Source: Pseudobutyrivibrio sp. (GTDB lineage: Bacteria > Bacillota > Clostridia > Lachnospirales > Lachnospiraceae). From it: a stretch of DNA of 39,887 nucleotides. Location: assembly GCA_024693775.1 (NCBI GenBank), contig JAILKL010000104.1, positions 1 to 39,887 on the forward strand, read 5' to 3'. Every line of letters begins with the position of its first letter. Positions within the stretch are counted from its first letter, which is position 1. Position numbers and translations under genes: made by a program. The notes under the pieces are model-generated. The model saw only the letters and a program-made list of their open reading frames with translations, did no database searches and was not told the origin of the DNA. This document shows, piece after piece, positions 17,066 through 26,141 of this stretch.

Positions 17066-20000
17066 CTAATTATCAACTTTAATAGTCTTTAGGTCCATGA
17101 TGAAATCCTGAAGATAATCGAATATTTCATTAGGTTTTATACGTGTATTTGCCTTTGTGTTAAAGGTGAAGGCAGGCTCCTTTGGATCGGCTGAAAAGGT
17201 GATATGAGGATTGTTTCTCTCCAATAATGCAGGAATCTGTAGAATATCAATCTTTGCTTTTTCATACATTATTATCTTGATGAAGTCGCCCTTTTGCTCA
17301 ATAGCACTGACGTATGCCTCGTGAGCGTGAACTCTCAGCATAGCCACCCAAAGAAGATTTTGAACACACTTCTTTGGCTCACCAAATCTATCCACAAGCT
17401 CATCTAACATATCATCTCTAGCTTCCTCGCTATCGATGGCCGCGATACGCTTGTAAATATCAATACGCTGCTCCTCGTTTGATACGTATGTATCTGGCAG
17501 GTATGCCTCAATATTAATATCAACAGAGGTATTGAAGGTATCCTCTGTAATTTCACCCTTTTCGATTTTGACAGCCTCATTTAGCATCTTGCAGTATAGG
17601 TCATAGCCTACTGCAGTCATATTTCCGTGCTGCTCCACTCCAAGTAAATTTCCTGCACCTCGAATTTCCAAATCACGCATGGCAATCTTAAAGCCAGAGC
17701 CTAGGTCTGTAAATTCCTTTATGGCGGCTAGACGTTTTTCTGCAACCTCTTTTAGCATCTTGTCTCTGCGGTACATTAAAAACGCATATGCGGTTCTGTT
17801 ACTTCTACCTACACGTCCCCTTAGCTGATATAGCTGGGACAATCCTAGGTTATCAGAGTCGTGAATAATTATCGTATTTACGTTAGAAATATCCAGACCG
17901 ATTTCTATGATAGTGGTAGCCACCAATACATCCAGCTCATGGTTGATGAACTGCATCATTACATCCTCCACCTTGGCCTCGGTCATCTGACCATGGATAT
18001 AGCCTACATTTGCCTCTGGAACCAAGCGCTCGATTTCTGCTGCCATATCCTGGATACCCCTGACTCGGTTGAATACGTAATATACTTGCCCATCTCTAGC
18101 CATCTCTCTGACAATGGCCTCTCTAACCATCTCTTCATTGTATTCAAATACAAAGGTCTGGATTGGTGTACGCTCCATAGGTGCCTCATCTAATACACTC
18201 ATGTCTCTTATGCCAACCAGTGACATATGCAGGGTTCTAGGAATAGGTGTAGCTGATAGAGAAAGCACATCTACGGTCTTTTTCATCTGCTTTATCTTTT
18301 CCTTGTGGTTTACACCAAAACGCTGTTCCTCATCAATAATGAGAAGTCCTAAATCCTTGAACTGCACATCCTTTGAAATAAGCCTGTGGGTACCGATAAC
18401 AATATCCACTGTACCGGCCTTTAATCCCTCGATGGTCTTCTTTTGCTCCGCAGGAGTTCTGAATCTGCAAAGCAATCCCACATTTACAGGGTAGGCGCCC
18501 ATTCTTTGGACGAAATTGTTGTAATGTTGCTGGGCCAGGATGGTAGTAGGCACCAGGTATGCCACCTGCTTTCCTTCCTGCACTGCCTTGAAGGCTGCGC
18601 GCATGGCCACCTCAGTTTTACCAAAGCCTACGTCACCACAGATTAATCTATCCATAATCTTGGTGGACTGCATATCTGCCTTTACAGCCTCTATTGCATT
18701 GAGCTGTCCCTCTGTCTCGTCATATGGGAAGCTCTCCTCGAATTCTCTCTGCCATACAGTATCTGGACCATAGACAAATCCATTTGTGTTTTGACGAAGG
18801 GCATAAAGGTCTACTAGTTCCTTTGCCACAATACCAACAGCAGATTGAACCTTTTGTTTTGTTCTATGCCACTCCTGAGTACCAGCACCTAAAGAATTTA
18901 GCTTTGGCTTTTTGCCCTCTGGGCCAGAATACTTTTGAATCTGATCCAGCTGCGAGGTAAGTACATAAAGATTGCTGCCCTTGGCATACTCGATTTTTAT
19001 ATAATCACGAATAACCTTGTCTACCTCTATCTGCTCTGTGCCCTTGTAGACACCTAGTCCGTAGTTTTCATGAACTACGAAATCTCCCACATGAAGGTCT
19101 GAGAAGGATGAAATAGACTCGCCCTCGTATTTCTTTACACGGCGCTTTTTCTTTCTAACATGACCAAAGATATCTCCGTCAGAAAGCATTACAAAGGCTG
19201 CATCTGGATAATCAAATCCTCTTTTAATATTTCCCACACATATCATAGTTTCGCCTGGTGCGATGCTATGATCCATATCTGTGGTAAAGTATGCATTTAG
19301 TCCCTCATCCATCAAATCCTCAGCCAAACGCTGACCCTTTGTGGATGAACTGGTGACAAGCAATACCTTGTATTTTCTCTTTTTATATTGGAGCAGCTCC
19401 TTTGTCAAAAGCTCAAAGCTGCCGTTATAGGCATTTACACCCTGGATGGCAATGCTGAAATGCCCAGCTGATTTTAACAGCTTGTTCTTTGCATCAAGCA
19501 CTGACATAAGTGTGACTGGATGCTTTTCGATTTTGGCGAAAACCTGCTCTAAAGAATAAAGCATATCCATCTGACCTGTAAGCATATATCCCTGCTCTAC
19601 ACGTCTAGTCATGGCATCTGTAAATTCCGCTGAGGTAACCTCGCCCTTTGTGATTATCTTTTGGACCTCATCCATAAAGATGTAGGTATCAGCTGGCATG
19701 AAGTCTATAAACGATCCAAGATTATCGCAGAAGTATGTAAGATGAGTCTCTAGCTCTTGGCTTAATCCCCATTCTCTGGTTTCTTCTACCACTCTATCCA
19801 CATAGGTCTTTAAATGGTATGCCTCTTCTGTTTTCATTTCCTGACGGTAGGCCTCGTATCTGCTATCTCTCTCAGCTTCGATTTTTTGCAGACCAGCCTC
19901 TACCTCGTCCTGAGACAGGATTAATTCCACCGCGGGAAAAATTAAAACTTGATTTATATTTTCGATTGATTTTTGATTTGATGGGTCATAAGAGCGAATA

Positions 20001-20593
20001 CTATCCACCTCATCGCCCCATAATTCTATACGAACTGGTAGCTCTGCAGTCAGTGGGAAAACATCAATGATTCCACCTCTGATGGCAAACTCTCCTGGAT
20101 GCTCACAGGTGCCAACAGCCTCATAGCCCATGGCCACAAGTCTCTTTCTGAAATCATCCATATCCACAGTATCTGTATCAGATAATGCTATGACACCCTC
20201 CTCAAAATACTCCTTTGCAGGGAGCTTGTTCATAAGGGCATCTATAGTGGTAATGACTGTACAACTACTATTTCCTATTACAGCTTCGATGGCACTCATT
20301 CGCTCTCTTGTAAGAGCATTTCCTCTGATATCCGACTGATAAAATAAGAAATCCTTTGCAGGGAAATATACGCAATCGTTGTCAAAGAATCTATACTCCT
20401 CGTATAGCTCTCTGGCCTTTAGCTCATCAGCTGTAACGATAAGCTTGTATTTTACGTCATGTCCAATACCAAAAATAAGGTGCGCCTTATCAGCGCACCC
20501 AGTTATATCGTATATCTTTCCATGACGATTTAGAGCCTCGCGGAGAGACTCTATATCTACTAATGATTCAAATGGTTCTAAAAATGCTTTCAT
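17066..20593 (-). CDS. mfd: Transcription-repair coupling factor
   Basis: 1175 residues, full length. It removes stalled RNA polymerase at lesions and recruits UvrA. UvrB-like N-terminal module (about 1-300), the RNA polymerase-interacting CarD-like domain beginning VGDFVVHENYGLGVYKG at about 502, then a RecG-like motor: Walker A GDVGFGKT at 653-660, DEEQ box IIDEEQRFG at about 752-760, SATPIPRTL, and the QxxGRxGR-type motif LYQLRGRVGRS. No Shine-Dalgarno is visible before the ATG, which is odd in this window. The SulP gene ends 41 bp upstream with no terminator between, so mfd may receive read-through. Confidence 0.98.
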   Translation of the reverse strand: MKAFLEPFESLVDIESLREALNRHGKIYDITGCADKAHLIFGIGHDVKYKLIVTADELKARELYEEYRFFDNDCVYFPAKDFLFYQSDIRGNALTRERMSAIEAVIGNSSCTVITTIDALMNKLPAKEYFEEGVIALSDTDTVDMDDFRKRLVAMGYEAVGTCEHPGEFAIRGGIIDVFPLTAELPVRIELWGDEVDSIRSYDPSNQKSIENINQVLIFPAVELILSQDEVEAGLQKIEAERDSRYEAYRQEMKTEEAYHLKTYVDRVVEETREWGLSQELETHLTYFCDNLGSFIDFMPADTYIFMDEVQKIITKGEVTSAEFTDAMTRRVEQGYMLTGQMDMLYSLEQVFAKIEKHPVTLMSVLDAKNKLLKSAGHFSIAIQGVNAYNGSFELLTKELLQYKKRKYKVLLVTSSSTKGQRLAEDLMDEGLNAYFTTDMDHSIAPGETMICVGNIKRGFDYPDAAFVMLSDGDIFGHVRKKKRRVKKYEGESISSFSDLHVGDFVVHENYGLGVYKGTEQIEVDKVIRDYIKIEYAKGSNLYVLTSQLDQIQKYSGPEGKKPKLNSLGAGTQEWHRTKQKVQSAVGIVAKELVDLYALRQNTNGFVYGPDTVWQREFEESFPYDETEGQLNAIEAVKADMQSTKIMDRLICGDVGFGKTEVAMRAAFKAVQEGKQVAYLVPTTILAQQHYNNFVQRMGAYPVNVGLLCRFRTPAEQKKTIEGLKAGTVDIVIGTHRLISKDVQFKDLGLLIIDEEQRFGVNHKEKIKQMKKTVDVLSLSATPIPRTLHMSLVGIRDMSVLDEAPMERTPIQTFVFEYNEEMVREAIVREMARDGQVYYVFNRVRGIQDMAAEIERLVPEANVGYIHGQMTEAKVEDVMMQFINHELDVLVATTIIEIGLDISNVNTIIIHDSDNLGLSQLYQLRGRVGRSNRTAYAFLMYRRDKMLKEVAEKRLAAIKEFTDLGSGFKIAMRDLEIRGAGNLLGVEQHGNMTAVGYDLYCKMLNEAVKIEKGEITEDTFNTSVDINIEAYLPDTYVSNEEQRIDIYKRIAAIDSEEARDDMLDELVDRFGEPKKCVQNLLWVAMLRVHAHEAYVSAIEQKGDFIKIIMYEKAKIDILQIPALLERNNPHITFSADPKEPAFTFNTKANTRIKPNEIFDYLQDFIMDLKTIKVDN

Positions 20594-20634
20594 AATAATT
20601 AAACCGTGTTTTAATAATCTCTTTTCTTATTAAA

Positions 20635-22278
20635 CTACTGCTTTATTATTGACTCTGCTCTATCGATAGCTGCATCGATATTTGGCTGGAAGTTTTCCTC
20701 ACCTACAATTGAAATGAAGTCTGCCTTTTCCATCATCTTTCTAGGCTGCTCATTTACATGTGAGAATACTACCTTTATGCCCTTTTTCTCTGCGCGCTCA
20801 ACTAAATCTCTGAGAGCACGAAGAGCTGTAACATCGATTGCTGGAACTGAACGCATTCTAATAATAAGAACCTTTGTGAAATCCTTTACGTTGATGCTGT
20901 TTGCAACAACATCAGAAACTCCAAAGAATAAAGGTCCTGTAATCTCAAATACTCTGATTTCCTTTGCAACTGGACGGAGGTCATCAACAAACTCAGCGTC
21001 ATCACTTTGATATGTCCAACCATTTACATGAGTTTCCTCGCTCATTCTCTTGATAAAGAGAATACATGCAACAATCATGCCCCACTCAATGGCTACAACA
21101 AGATCAAATACTACAGTAAGCACGAATGTCAAAACAAGAACAATGATGTCTGACTTTGGTGCGAATTTAACTAATCTAACAAATGGTCTCCACTGGCACA
21201 TATTGTAAGCAACCTGGAAAAGGATTGCTGCGATACATGGCATTGGAATAAATGCTGCGTATGGCATTAAGATAACAAGAATTAATAATAATGTTACTGA
21301 GTGAACCATACCTGCAATTGGTGTACGTCCACCGTTTTTAATGTTTGCTGCTGTACGTGCGATAGCTCCTGTGGCAGGAATACCACCGAAAAGTACAGAA
21401 CCAATATTACCAATACCCTGAGCAATAAGCTCCTGGTTTGAACGGTGCTTGCTATTTACCATTCCATCAGCAACTACTGCTGAAAGAAGTGATTCGATAG
21501 CTGCAAGAATAGCAATGGTAAATGCATTTGGCATCTCATTTCTAATCATTCCAAGGGAAAGATTTGGCAATGAGAACTTTGGTGCAGCACTGCTAAGTGT
21601 ATATAAATCACCGATTGTGTTTACCTTTAATCCAAGACCCTTTACCATGGCAATACCAACAAATACTGCAATGATTGAACCTGGAATCTTTGCACTAACC
21701 TTTGGCCAAAGGATAAGAATCAATAAACAAACAACACCAACTAATGTGGCCTGCCAGTTTAATGTATCTATATTGTCAAAGAATGCCTTTAACTTGTCCA
21801 TTGTTTCGATTGGCTTTGCTCCGCGGAAATCTACACCAAAGAAATCCTTGAACTGACCAATTAAAATAGTGACAGCAATACCAGCAGTAAATCCTGTGGT
21901 AATTGTGTAAGGTATGAACTTAATAAGTGCTCCTGCCTTTACTATACCAAGTATTATAAGAATAATACCCGCCATAACTGTGGCAACTACAAGTCCATCC
22001 ATTCCGTCTGTGGCAATAATACCAGCTACAATTGTAGCAAATGCCGCTGTTGGGCCCGCTATCTGAACGCTACTGCCTCCAAAGAACGAAATCAAAAATC
22101 CAGCTACAATAGCTGTGTAAAGACCTGGCTCTGGACCAACTCCTGATGCCAACGCAAGGGCAATTGAAAGTGGTAGGGCAATGATAGCCACAATGATACC
22201 AGACACAATGTCTTTGACTAGCTGTTCCTTGCTATAGTTTTTCATGCAAGTAAACAGCATCGGTTTGAAATTTTCCAT
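20635..22278 (-). CDS. SulP family anion transporter with STAS domain
   Basis: 547 residues. Around 12 to 14 hydrophobic segments cover residues 20-420, with SulP marks near the start (GIIVAIIALPLSIALALASG, GLYTAIVAGF) and GPTAAFATI. A STAS domain occupies about 440-547 (VLIIRMRSVPAIDVTALRAL). Family members move sulfate, bicarbonate or organic anions; the substrate is not readable here. RBS AGGAG overlaps the end of pilT, 4 bp upstream, so the two are almost certainly co-transcribed, an unusual pairing. Confidence 0.93.
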   Translation of the reverse strand: MENFKPMLFTCMKNYSKEQLVKDIVSGIIVAIIALPLSIALALASGVGPEPGLYTAIVAGFLISFFGGSSVQIAGPTAAFATIVAGIIATDGMDGLVVATVMAGIILIILGIVKAGALIKFIPYTITTGFTAGIAVTILIGQFKDFFGVDFRGAKPIETMDKLKAFFDNIDTLNWQATLVGVVCLLILILWPKVSAKIPGSIIAVFVGIAMVKGLGLKVNTIGDLYTLSSAAPKFSLPNLSLGMIRNEMPNAFTIAILAAIESLLSAVVADGMVNSKHRSNQELIAQGIGNIGSVLFGGIPATGAIARTAANIKNGGRTPIAGMVHSVTLLLILVILMPYAAFIPMPCIAAILFQVAYNMCQWRPFVRLVKFAPKSDIIVLVLTFVLTVVFDLVVAIEWGMIVACILFIKRMSEETHVNGWTYQSDDAEFVDDLRPVAKEIRVFEITGPLFFGVSDVVANSINVKDFTKVLIIRMRSVPAIDVTALRALRDLVERAEKKGIKVVFSHVNEQPRKMMEKADFISIVGEENFQPNIDAAIDRAESIIKQ

Positions 22279-22282
22279 CTAC

Positions 22283-23389
22283 TTATACTCCTAATCTTCT
22301 TCCTAGCATTTCTGGGTTTACAGCATACTCCATCGCTGTTTCCTTGGATATTATACCCTGTTTTGTCAATTTGAAAAGACTAGAATCCATAGAAACCATC
22401 TCATCTGTATCAGAAGAGTAGATTACGCCCTCAATTTGAGGTACTTTATTCTCTCTAATCATGTTTCGAATAGCTGGTGTGGCAGTCATTACCTCAAAGG
22501 CTGGAACCAAAGATCCATCGATTGCAGGAACAAGCTGCTGAGATACCACCGCTCTGATAACCATAGATAGCTGCAATGCAATCTGGTGCTGCTGCTCTGA
22601 TGGGAATACATCAATAATTCTATCTATAGTATTGGCTGCTCCAATAGTATGAAGTGTTGATAAAATAAGATGTCCTGTCTCAGCTGCTGTCATGGCTACT
22701 GAGATGGTCTCAGCATCACGCATTTCTCCAAGAAGAATAACATCTGGACTCTGACGAAGTGATGCACGCAGTGCTGTCACATAATTTTCTGTATCCAGAT
22801 GAATCTCTCGCTGAGATACAATTGATTTTCCGTGGCGGTGCAAATACTCCACTGGATCTTCTAGTGTAATAATATGCTTATTATAATTTTTATTTATTCT
22901 ATCTACGATACATGACAAGGTGGTGGATTTACCACTACCTGCAGGGCCTGTAACAAGCACTAGTCCCTTTGACTGGTTTGCAAGATTAATAACTGACTCT
23001 GGAATACCAAGAGACTTGTAATCTGGCAAAGTAAAAGTGATGACACGCACTACAGCTGCGTATGTACCTCTTTGCTTGAAAGCATTTACTCTGAAACGAG
23101 AAACGTCCTTAATAGCAAAGGAGAAATCATCATCACCCTTTTCCTTAAATTTATTTATATCTCTATTTGCAAGCTTAAATATCTGTTCAACAAGCTCTTC
23201 TGCTCTGGCTGGCATTACTGGTCCTTCGTCTATCTCGGATTTTTCAGTGAAGCCTTCCTCTAGTTCTGTTCTGGTCATTACTAAATCATTTACTCTAAAT
23301 GATACTTCACGACCTGTGATAATGAATACATCAGAAGCCTTGTATTTTCTAACTGCGTCAGTCAAATAACTAACAATATCTACTGCCAT
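22283..23389 (-). CDS. pilT: Type IV pilus retraction-type ATPase (PilT family)
   Basis: 368 residues, hexameric secretion ATPase. N-terminal PAS-like domain, Walker A GPAGSGKS at 148-155, Asp box ITLEDPVEYLH at about 174-184, Walker B ILLGEMRD at about 218-225 and the His box AETGHLILSTLHT at 236-248. The AIRNMIRE motif typical of PilT is present near the C-terminus (PAIRNMIREN). About 20 acidic residues at 41-60 look like an insertion in the N-domain. RBS GGGAGG precedes the ATG. It is the only secretion ATPase in the cluster; no PilB/GspE is in the window. Confidence 0.92.
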   Translation of the reverse strand: MAVDIVSYLTDAVRKYKASDVFIITGREVSFRVNDLVMTRTELEEGFTEKSEIDEGPVMPARAEELVEQIFKLANRDINKFKEKGDDDFSFAIKDVSRFRVNAFKQRGTYAAVVRVITFTLPDYKSLGIPESVINLANQSKGLVLVTGPAGSGKSTTLSCIVDRINKNYNKHIITLEDPVEYLHRHGKSIVSQREIHLDTENYVTALRASLRQSPDVILLGEMRDAETISVAMTAAETGHLILSTLHTIGAANTIDRIIDVFPSEQQHQIALQLSMVIRAVVSQQLVPAIDGSLVPAFEVMTATPAIRNMIRENKVPQIEGVIYSSDTDEMVSMDSSLFKLTKQGIISKETAMEYAVNPEMLGRRLGV

Positions 23390-23421
23390 TTACTCATTCC
23401 TCCCGATAATTAAATCTAGTT

Positions 23422-23781
23422 TTAATCTTCTATAGTCATAACTGGCTGAGTATTATCAGCTTCCCAACCGTTAGTACTTTCTACTTTCCACTTTGTAATT
23501 TTACCATTTTCTACTTTTACGCTGAGAACCTGGCTATCGTTTATTGTCTCTGTAAATTCCTGGTCTGCAAAGCCCGTATTTGCAAGCTTTTCGTTGGCTG
23601 CATTAGAAGCTGCATAATATTCTTCGGTATGACTTGCAAGCTTCATGCTCAGATTGTAGTTGTTCTGAGAGGATGAAATAGCCAGAGCTGCAATAACTGC
23701 AAAGGCCAAACCTATTAGAATAACCACCATCAATGAGGTGCCAATATTTATAACCGTTCTGTTTTCTGCTTTGTTTTTCAT
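23422..23781 (-). CDS. Small single-TM protein of the pilus locus (pilin-assembly-like)
   Basis: 119 residues. A cytosolic start (MKNKAENRTVINIG) is followed by one hydrophobic helix (about 13-37) and an extracellular part of about 80 residues. Size, layout and position suggest a PilX-type minor component, but there is no canonical prepilin cleavage site (G-FxxxE). It ends 32 bp before pilT and starts 3 bp after its upstream neighbour. I do not recognise a named family. Confidence 0.6.
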   Translation of the reverse strand: MKNKAENRTVINIGTSLMVVILIGLAFAVIAALAISSSQNNYNLSMKLASHTEEYYAASNAANEKLANTGFADQEFTETINDSQVLSVKVENGKITKWKVESTNGWEADNTQPVMTIED

Positions 23782-23784
23782 AAT

Positions 23785-24171
23785 CTACTCCAAAGGAATT
23801 GCCTTTTCTACTACTAAAGAATAAATCTCTTTTTCATCTTCCATAGTTGATACTCTAAGGGACATGGATTCAAGTCCTGTATCATCTGCAGCTGTAATAA
23901 TTCCAGTAAGCTTATATTTGCCTTCCTCGCTTACCTCTTTCCAATCCTCATCATAGTAAATGGTGAAGTCTGTATCCTGAACGTCAGAAAGATAAAGCTC
24001 TGCTGCATTTGTGGTAACTCCCACAGCTTCTGTCATCTGGTTTGCTTCCTTGCTTCGTACAAATGAGGCTGCAAAGCATTGAACACAGACTGCTGAAATT
24101 ACTATAAAAAACAGAATTGCAAACATTAGCTCAGTTAAAAATAATCTAGAGCCATTGCCTCTATTCCTCAC
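23785..24171 (-). CDS. Minor pilin-like protein
   Basis: 128 residues. N-terminus MRNRGNGSRLFLTELMFAIL runs straight into a hydrophobic helix ending at about 34. LFLTELM echoes the class III signal and Glu of prepilins (FTLIELM), but the Gly and Glu spacing is not standard. A beta-rich extracellular part follows. The gene overlaps the end of its upstream neighbour by 11 bp, so translation is likely coupled. A degenerate pseudopilin is my best reading. Confidence 0.6.
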   Translation of the reverse strand: MRNRGNGSRLFLTELMFAILFFIVISAVCVQCFAASFVRSKEANQMTEAVGVTTNAAELYLSDVQDTDFTIYYDEDWKEVSEEGKYKLTGIITAADDTGLESMSLRVSTMEDEKEIYSLVVEKAIPLE

Positions 24172-24715
24172 TTTTCAACACCTCCTGGTCCTTTGCCGCC
24201 TCATTATCCACATTTTCTTTTAAAGCTACTGTGGATTGTGAATAAACACCGATTTCTACCATGTGATCATCTCCGCTGGCATCTATTATCTCAACCTCTA
24301 AAAGCTTTCCAGTCTCTTTCCAGGCAATATCAAAGGATTTTGCCTCGATTATCTTGTCACCAAACTCTGGTGTAGCTCCGGAATCCTCCTTTGCCACAAG
24401 CTCCATAAGATATCCGTCGTACTGATAAATGTATCTGCTATAGCCCTCTGACTCGTTGATAACCAGCGCCTCACAGCCCTCTAAATCTCCTACAGAAATG
24501 GCATCTGCCTCATCTGTGCTATGAACCACCTCTCTCACGTAGGACATTGCTGCTCTGGCATCAGTGCCCCTGTGATTGGCATCCACAACTGACCTGTAAG
24601 AATTGACTGCTAATAAAAGTACGCTTACAGCTGAGAATGTGAATATCAAAAACAGAATCATGAGAAACAATATATCTATATGATGTTTTTGGATTCTACT
24701 GGTGTTTATATTCAT
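24161..24715 (-). CDS. Single-TM protein, DUF4860-like
   Basis: 184 residues. A short basic/His start (MNINTSRIQKHHIDILFLMI) leads into one membrane helix at about 13-35, then an extracellular domain with YSRYIYQYDGYLMEL and FDIAWKE. This resembles DUF4860 proteins that accompany type IV pilus-like genes in Lachnospiraceae; I am moderately sure of that family name. It lies between two other one-helix proteins in a tight run. Confidence 0.6.
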   Translation of the reverse strand: MNINTSRIQKHHIDILFLMILFLIFTFSAVSVLLLAVNSYRSVVDANHRGTDARAAMSYVREVVHSTDEADAISVGDLEGCEALVINESEGYSRYIYQYDGYLMELVAKEDSGATPEFGDKIIEAKSFDIAWKETGKLLEVEIIDASGDDHMVEIGVYSQSTVALKENVDNEAAKDQEVLKSEE

Positions 24716-24722
24716 AGTCCCT

Positions 24723-25073
24723 CTACTTTAAATTTATAATAGTAATCTCTGGCTTCATATTTGAGCCGTAAATTACATAATCAACTCTAAATTGCTCTTC
24801 ATCATAGATAATTCCATAGTTTTCCTTGAGATAATCAAAGCTCTCAGGGTATTTTCCCTCAGTGATATAGCACTGGACTACTCCTCTATCTATGGCCTCC
24901 TGCAATACCTTTCTTTGCTCCTCTAGAGAACTGGCTGTAGCCTTAGAAACTCCCACTAAAAAGAACACAAAGATAATAATAAATAGGGCTGCAGAAATAA
25001 GCGTGGTAGAAACTGTATTATTTTTCTTTATTTCATGAATGCCGTCTAGGCTTCCAAAACGTGTTTTTGCCAT
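24723..25073 (-). CDS. Small single-TM protein of the pilus locus
   Basis: 116 residues. Cytosolic N-terminus of about 20 residues, one hydrophobic helix (about 22-42), then an amphipathic helix (SSLEEQRKVLQEAIDRGVVQ) and a short sheet domain (YPESFDYLKENYGIIYDEE). The helix followed by YPESFDYL is reminiscent of pilin-like proteins, yet there is no prepilin signal. It starts 1 bp after the GspF stop codon. Function unknown. Confidence 0.6.
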   Translation of the reverse strand: MAKTRFGSLDGIHEIKKNNTVSTTLISAALFIIIFVFFLVGVSKATASSLEEQRKVLQEAIDRGVVQCYITEGKYPESFDYLKENYGIIYDEEQFRVDYVIYGSNMKPEITIINLK

Positions 25074-25074
25074 A

Positions 25075-26127
25075 TTAGATCATTCCTGACATGATGTTTA
25101 ACAGTGGTAACATAACTGAAAGTAGGATAATTCCTACGATAACTGACAATATAATAACTAAGCTAGGCTCTACAACAGCAATGAAATCGTTGATTTCCTG
25201 GTCTGCCTCCTCCTGATAGGTCTCTGCAACCTTTTCAAGAACGTTTTCCATATTTCCTGTTTTTGCTCCTAAAATGGCCATTCTGCCATATAATCCACCA
25301 AATATACCTGACTCTGAGAATGCCTTTCCTACATCCATAGACTCTGCGAAGGAATCCTTGCACTTTTCCACCTTTGCCTCAAATTCTGGTGCGTCTACGA
25401 TTTTCCCACTGACATCAAGGGCCTGCATAACATCCATACCACTTGACAGTGTCATAGCCATAGCTGATGCAAATCTGCTTGTGGCAATCTTTGAATGGAT
25501 AGACTTAAATCTTCTGCTCTTATATAAGAGATTTTTTCTATGCTGCTTGCCCCATTTACTCTTGTTTAAGGCAATCACATAAATAATAAGTGCTGCTAAA
25601 ATCACAAGTAGGATAGCGCCATGATTTTTCATAAAAATGCCTACAGATAAGAATCCAGCAGAGAGGCCGTCCATAGTGCCGCCTAGCTGTCTAAATACTC
25701 TATCAAACACTGGCATAATCTCTGTAACAAGAACAATGATAATCACAAGCATCATTACAACCATCATAAGTGGATAGGTAACAGCACTGCGAATAGCATT
25801 GCTAATGGCAATTTCTCTAGCATAATGCTTGGAAAGGTTTGTAAGGACTGTATCCATCTTTCCGGTAACCTCTCCCATGTTTGCCATATCCACAAAATAA
25901 TCAGGGAAAACCTCACTCTTTTCTATTGCTCGCGAAAGAGAACCTGTCTCTCCCACTACCTGCTCCATCTCTGTAAGAAGCTCTTTTTCCTCTCCCCCGC
26001 GGGATTCATCTAGCATCATTGTGATGCCCTGTATTGAAGAAACTCCGCTGGAAATCATCATTCCCATCTCATCTGAGAATGCATATAGCTCCTCGGAGGT
26101 TAATTTTTTTCTTTTACTATCACTCAT
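25075..26127 (-). CDS. Type II secretion/type IV pilus platform protein (GspF/PilC family)
   Basis: 350 residues from the ATG at 26127, which has GGAG seven bases upstream. An earlier ATG at 26142 overlaps the preceding stop as TAATG but lacks an RBS, so it is possible though less likely. Two T2SSF domains: ELYAFSDEMGMMISSGVSSI (N-terminal) and SRFASAMAMTLSSGMDVMQA (C-terminal). Membrane helices lie near 115-137, 165-187 and 320-345, and FPDYFVDMANMGEVTGKM is the family hallmark. This inner-membrane protein links the ATPase to the growing pilus. Confidence 0.93.
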   Translation of the reverse strand: MSDSKRKKLTSEELYAFSDEMGMMISSGVSSIQGITMMLDESRGGEEKELLTEMEQVVGETGSLSRAIEKSEVFPDYFVDMANMGEVTGKMDTVLTNLSKHYAREIAISNAIRSAVTYPLMMVVMMLVIIIVLVTEIMPVFDRVFRQLGGTMDGLSAGFLSVGIFMKNHGAILLVILAALIIYVIALNKSKWGKQHRKNLLYKSRRFKSIHSKIATSRFASAMAMTLSSGMDVMQALDVSGKIVDAPEFEAKVEKCKDSFAESMDVGKAFSESGIFGGLYGRMAILGAKTGNMENVLEKVAETYQEEADQEINDFIAVVEPSLVIILSVIVGIILLSVMLPLLNIMSGMI

Positions 26128-26141
26128 ACGATTTCTCCACA

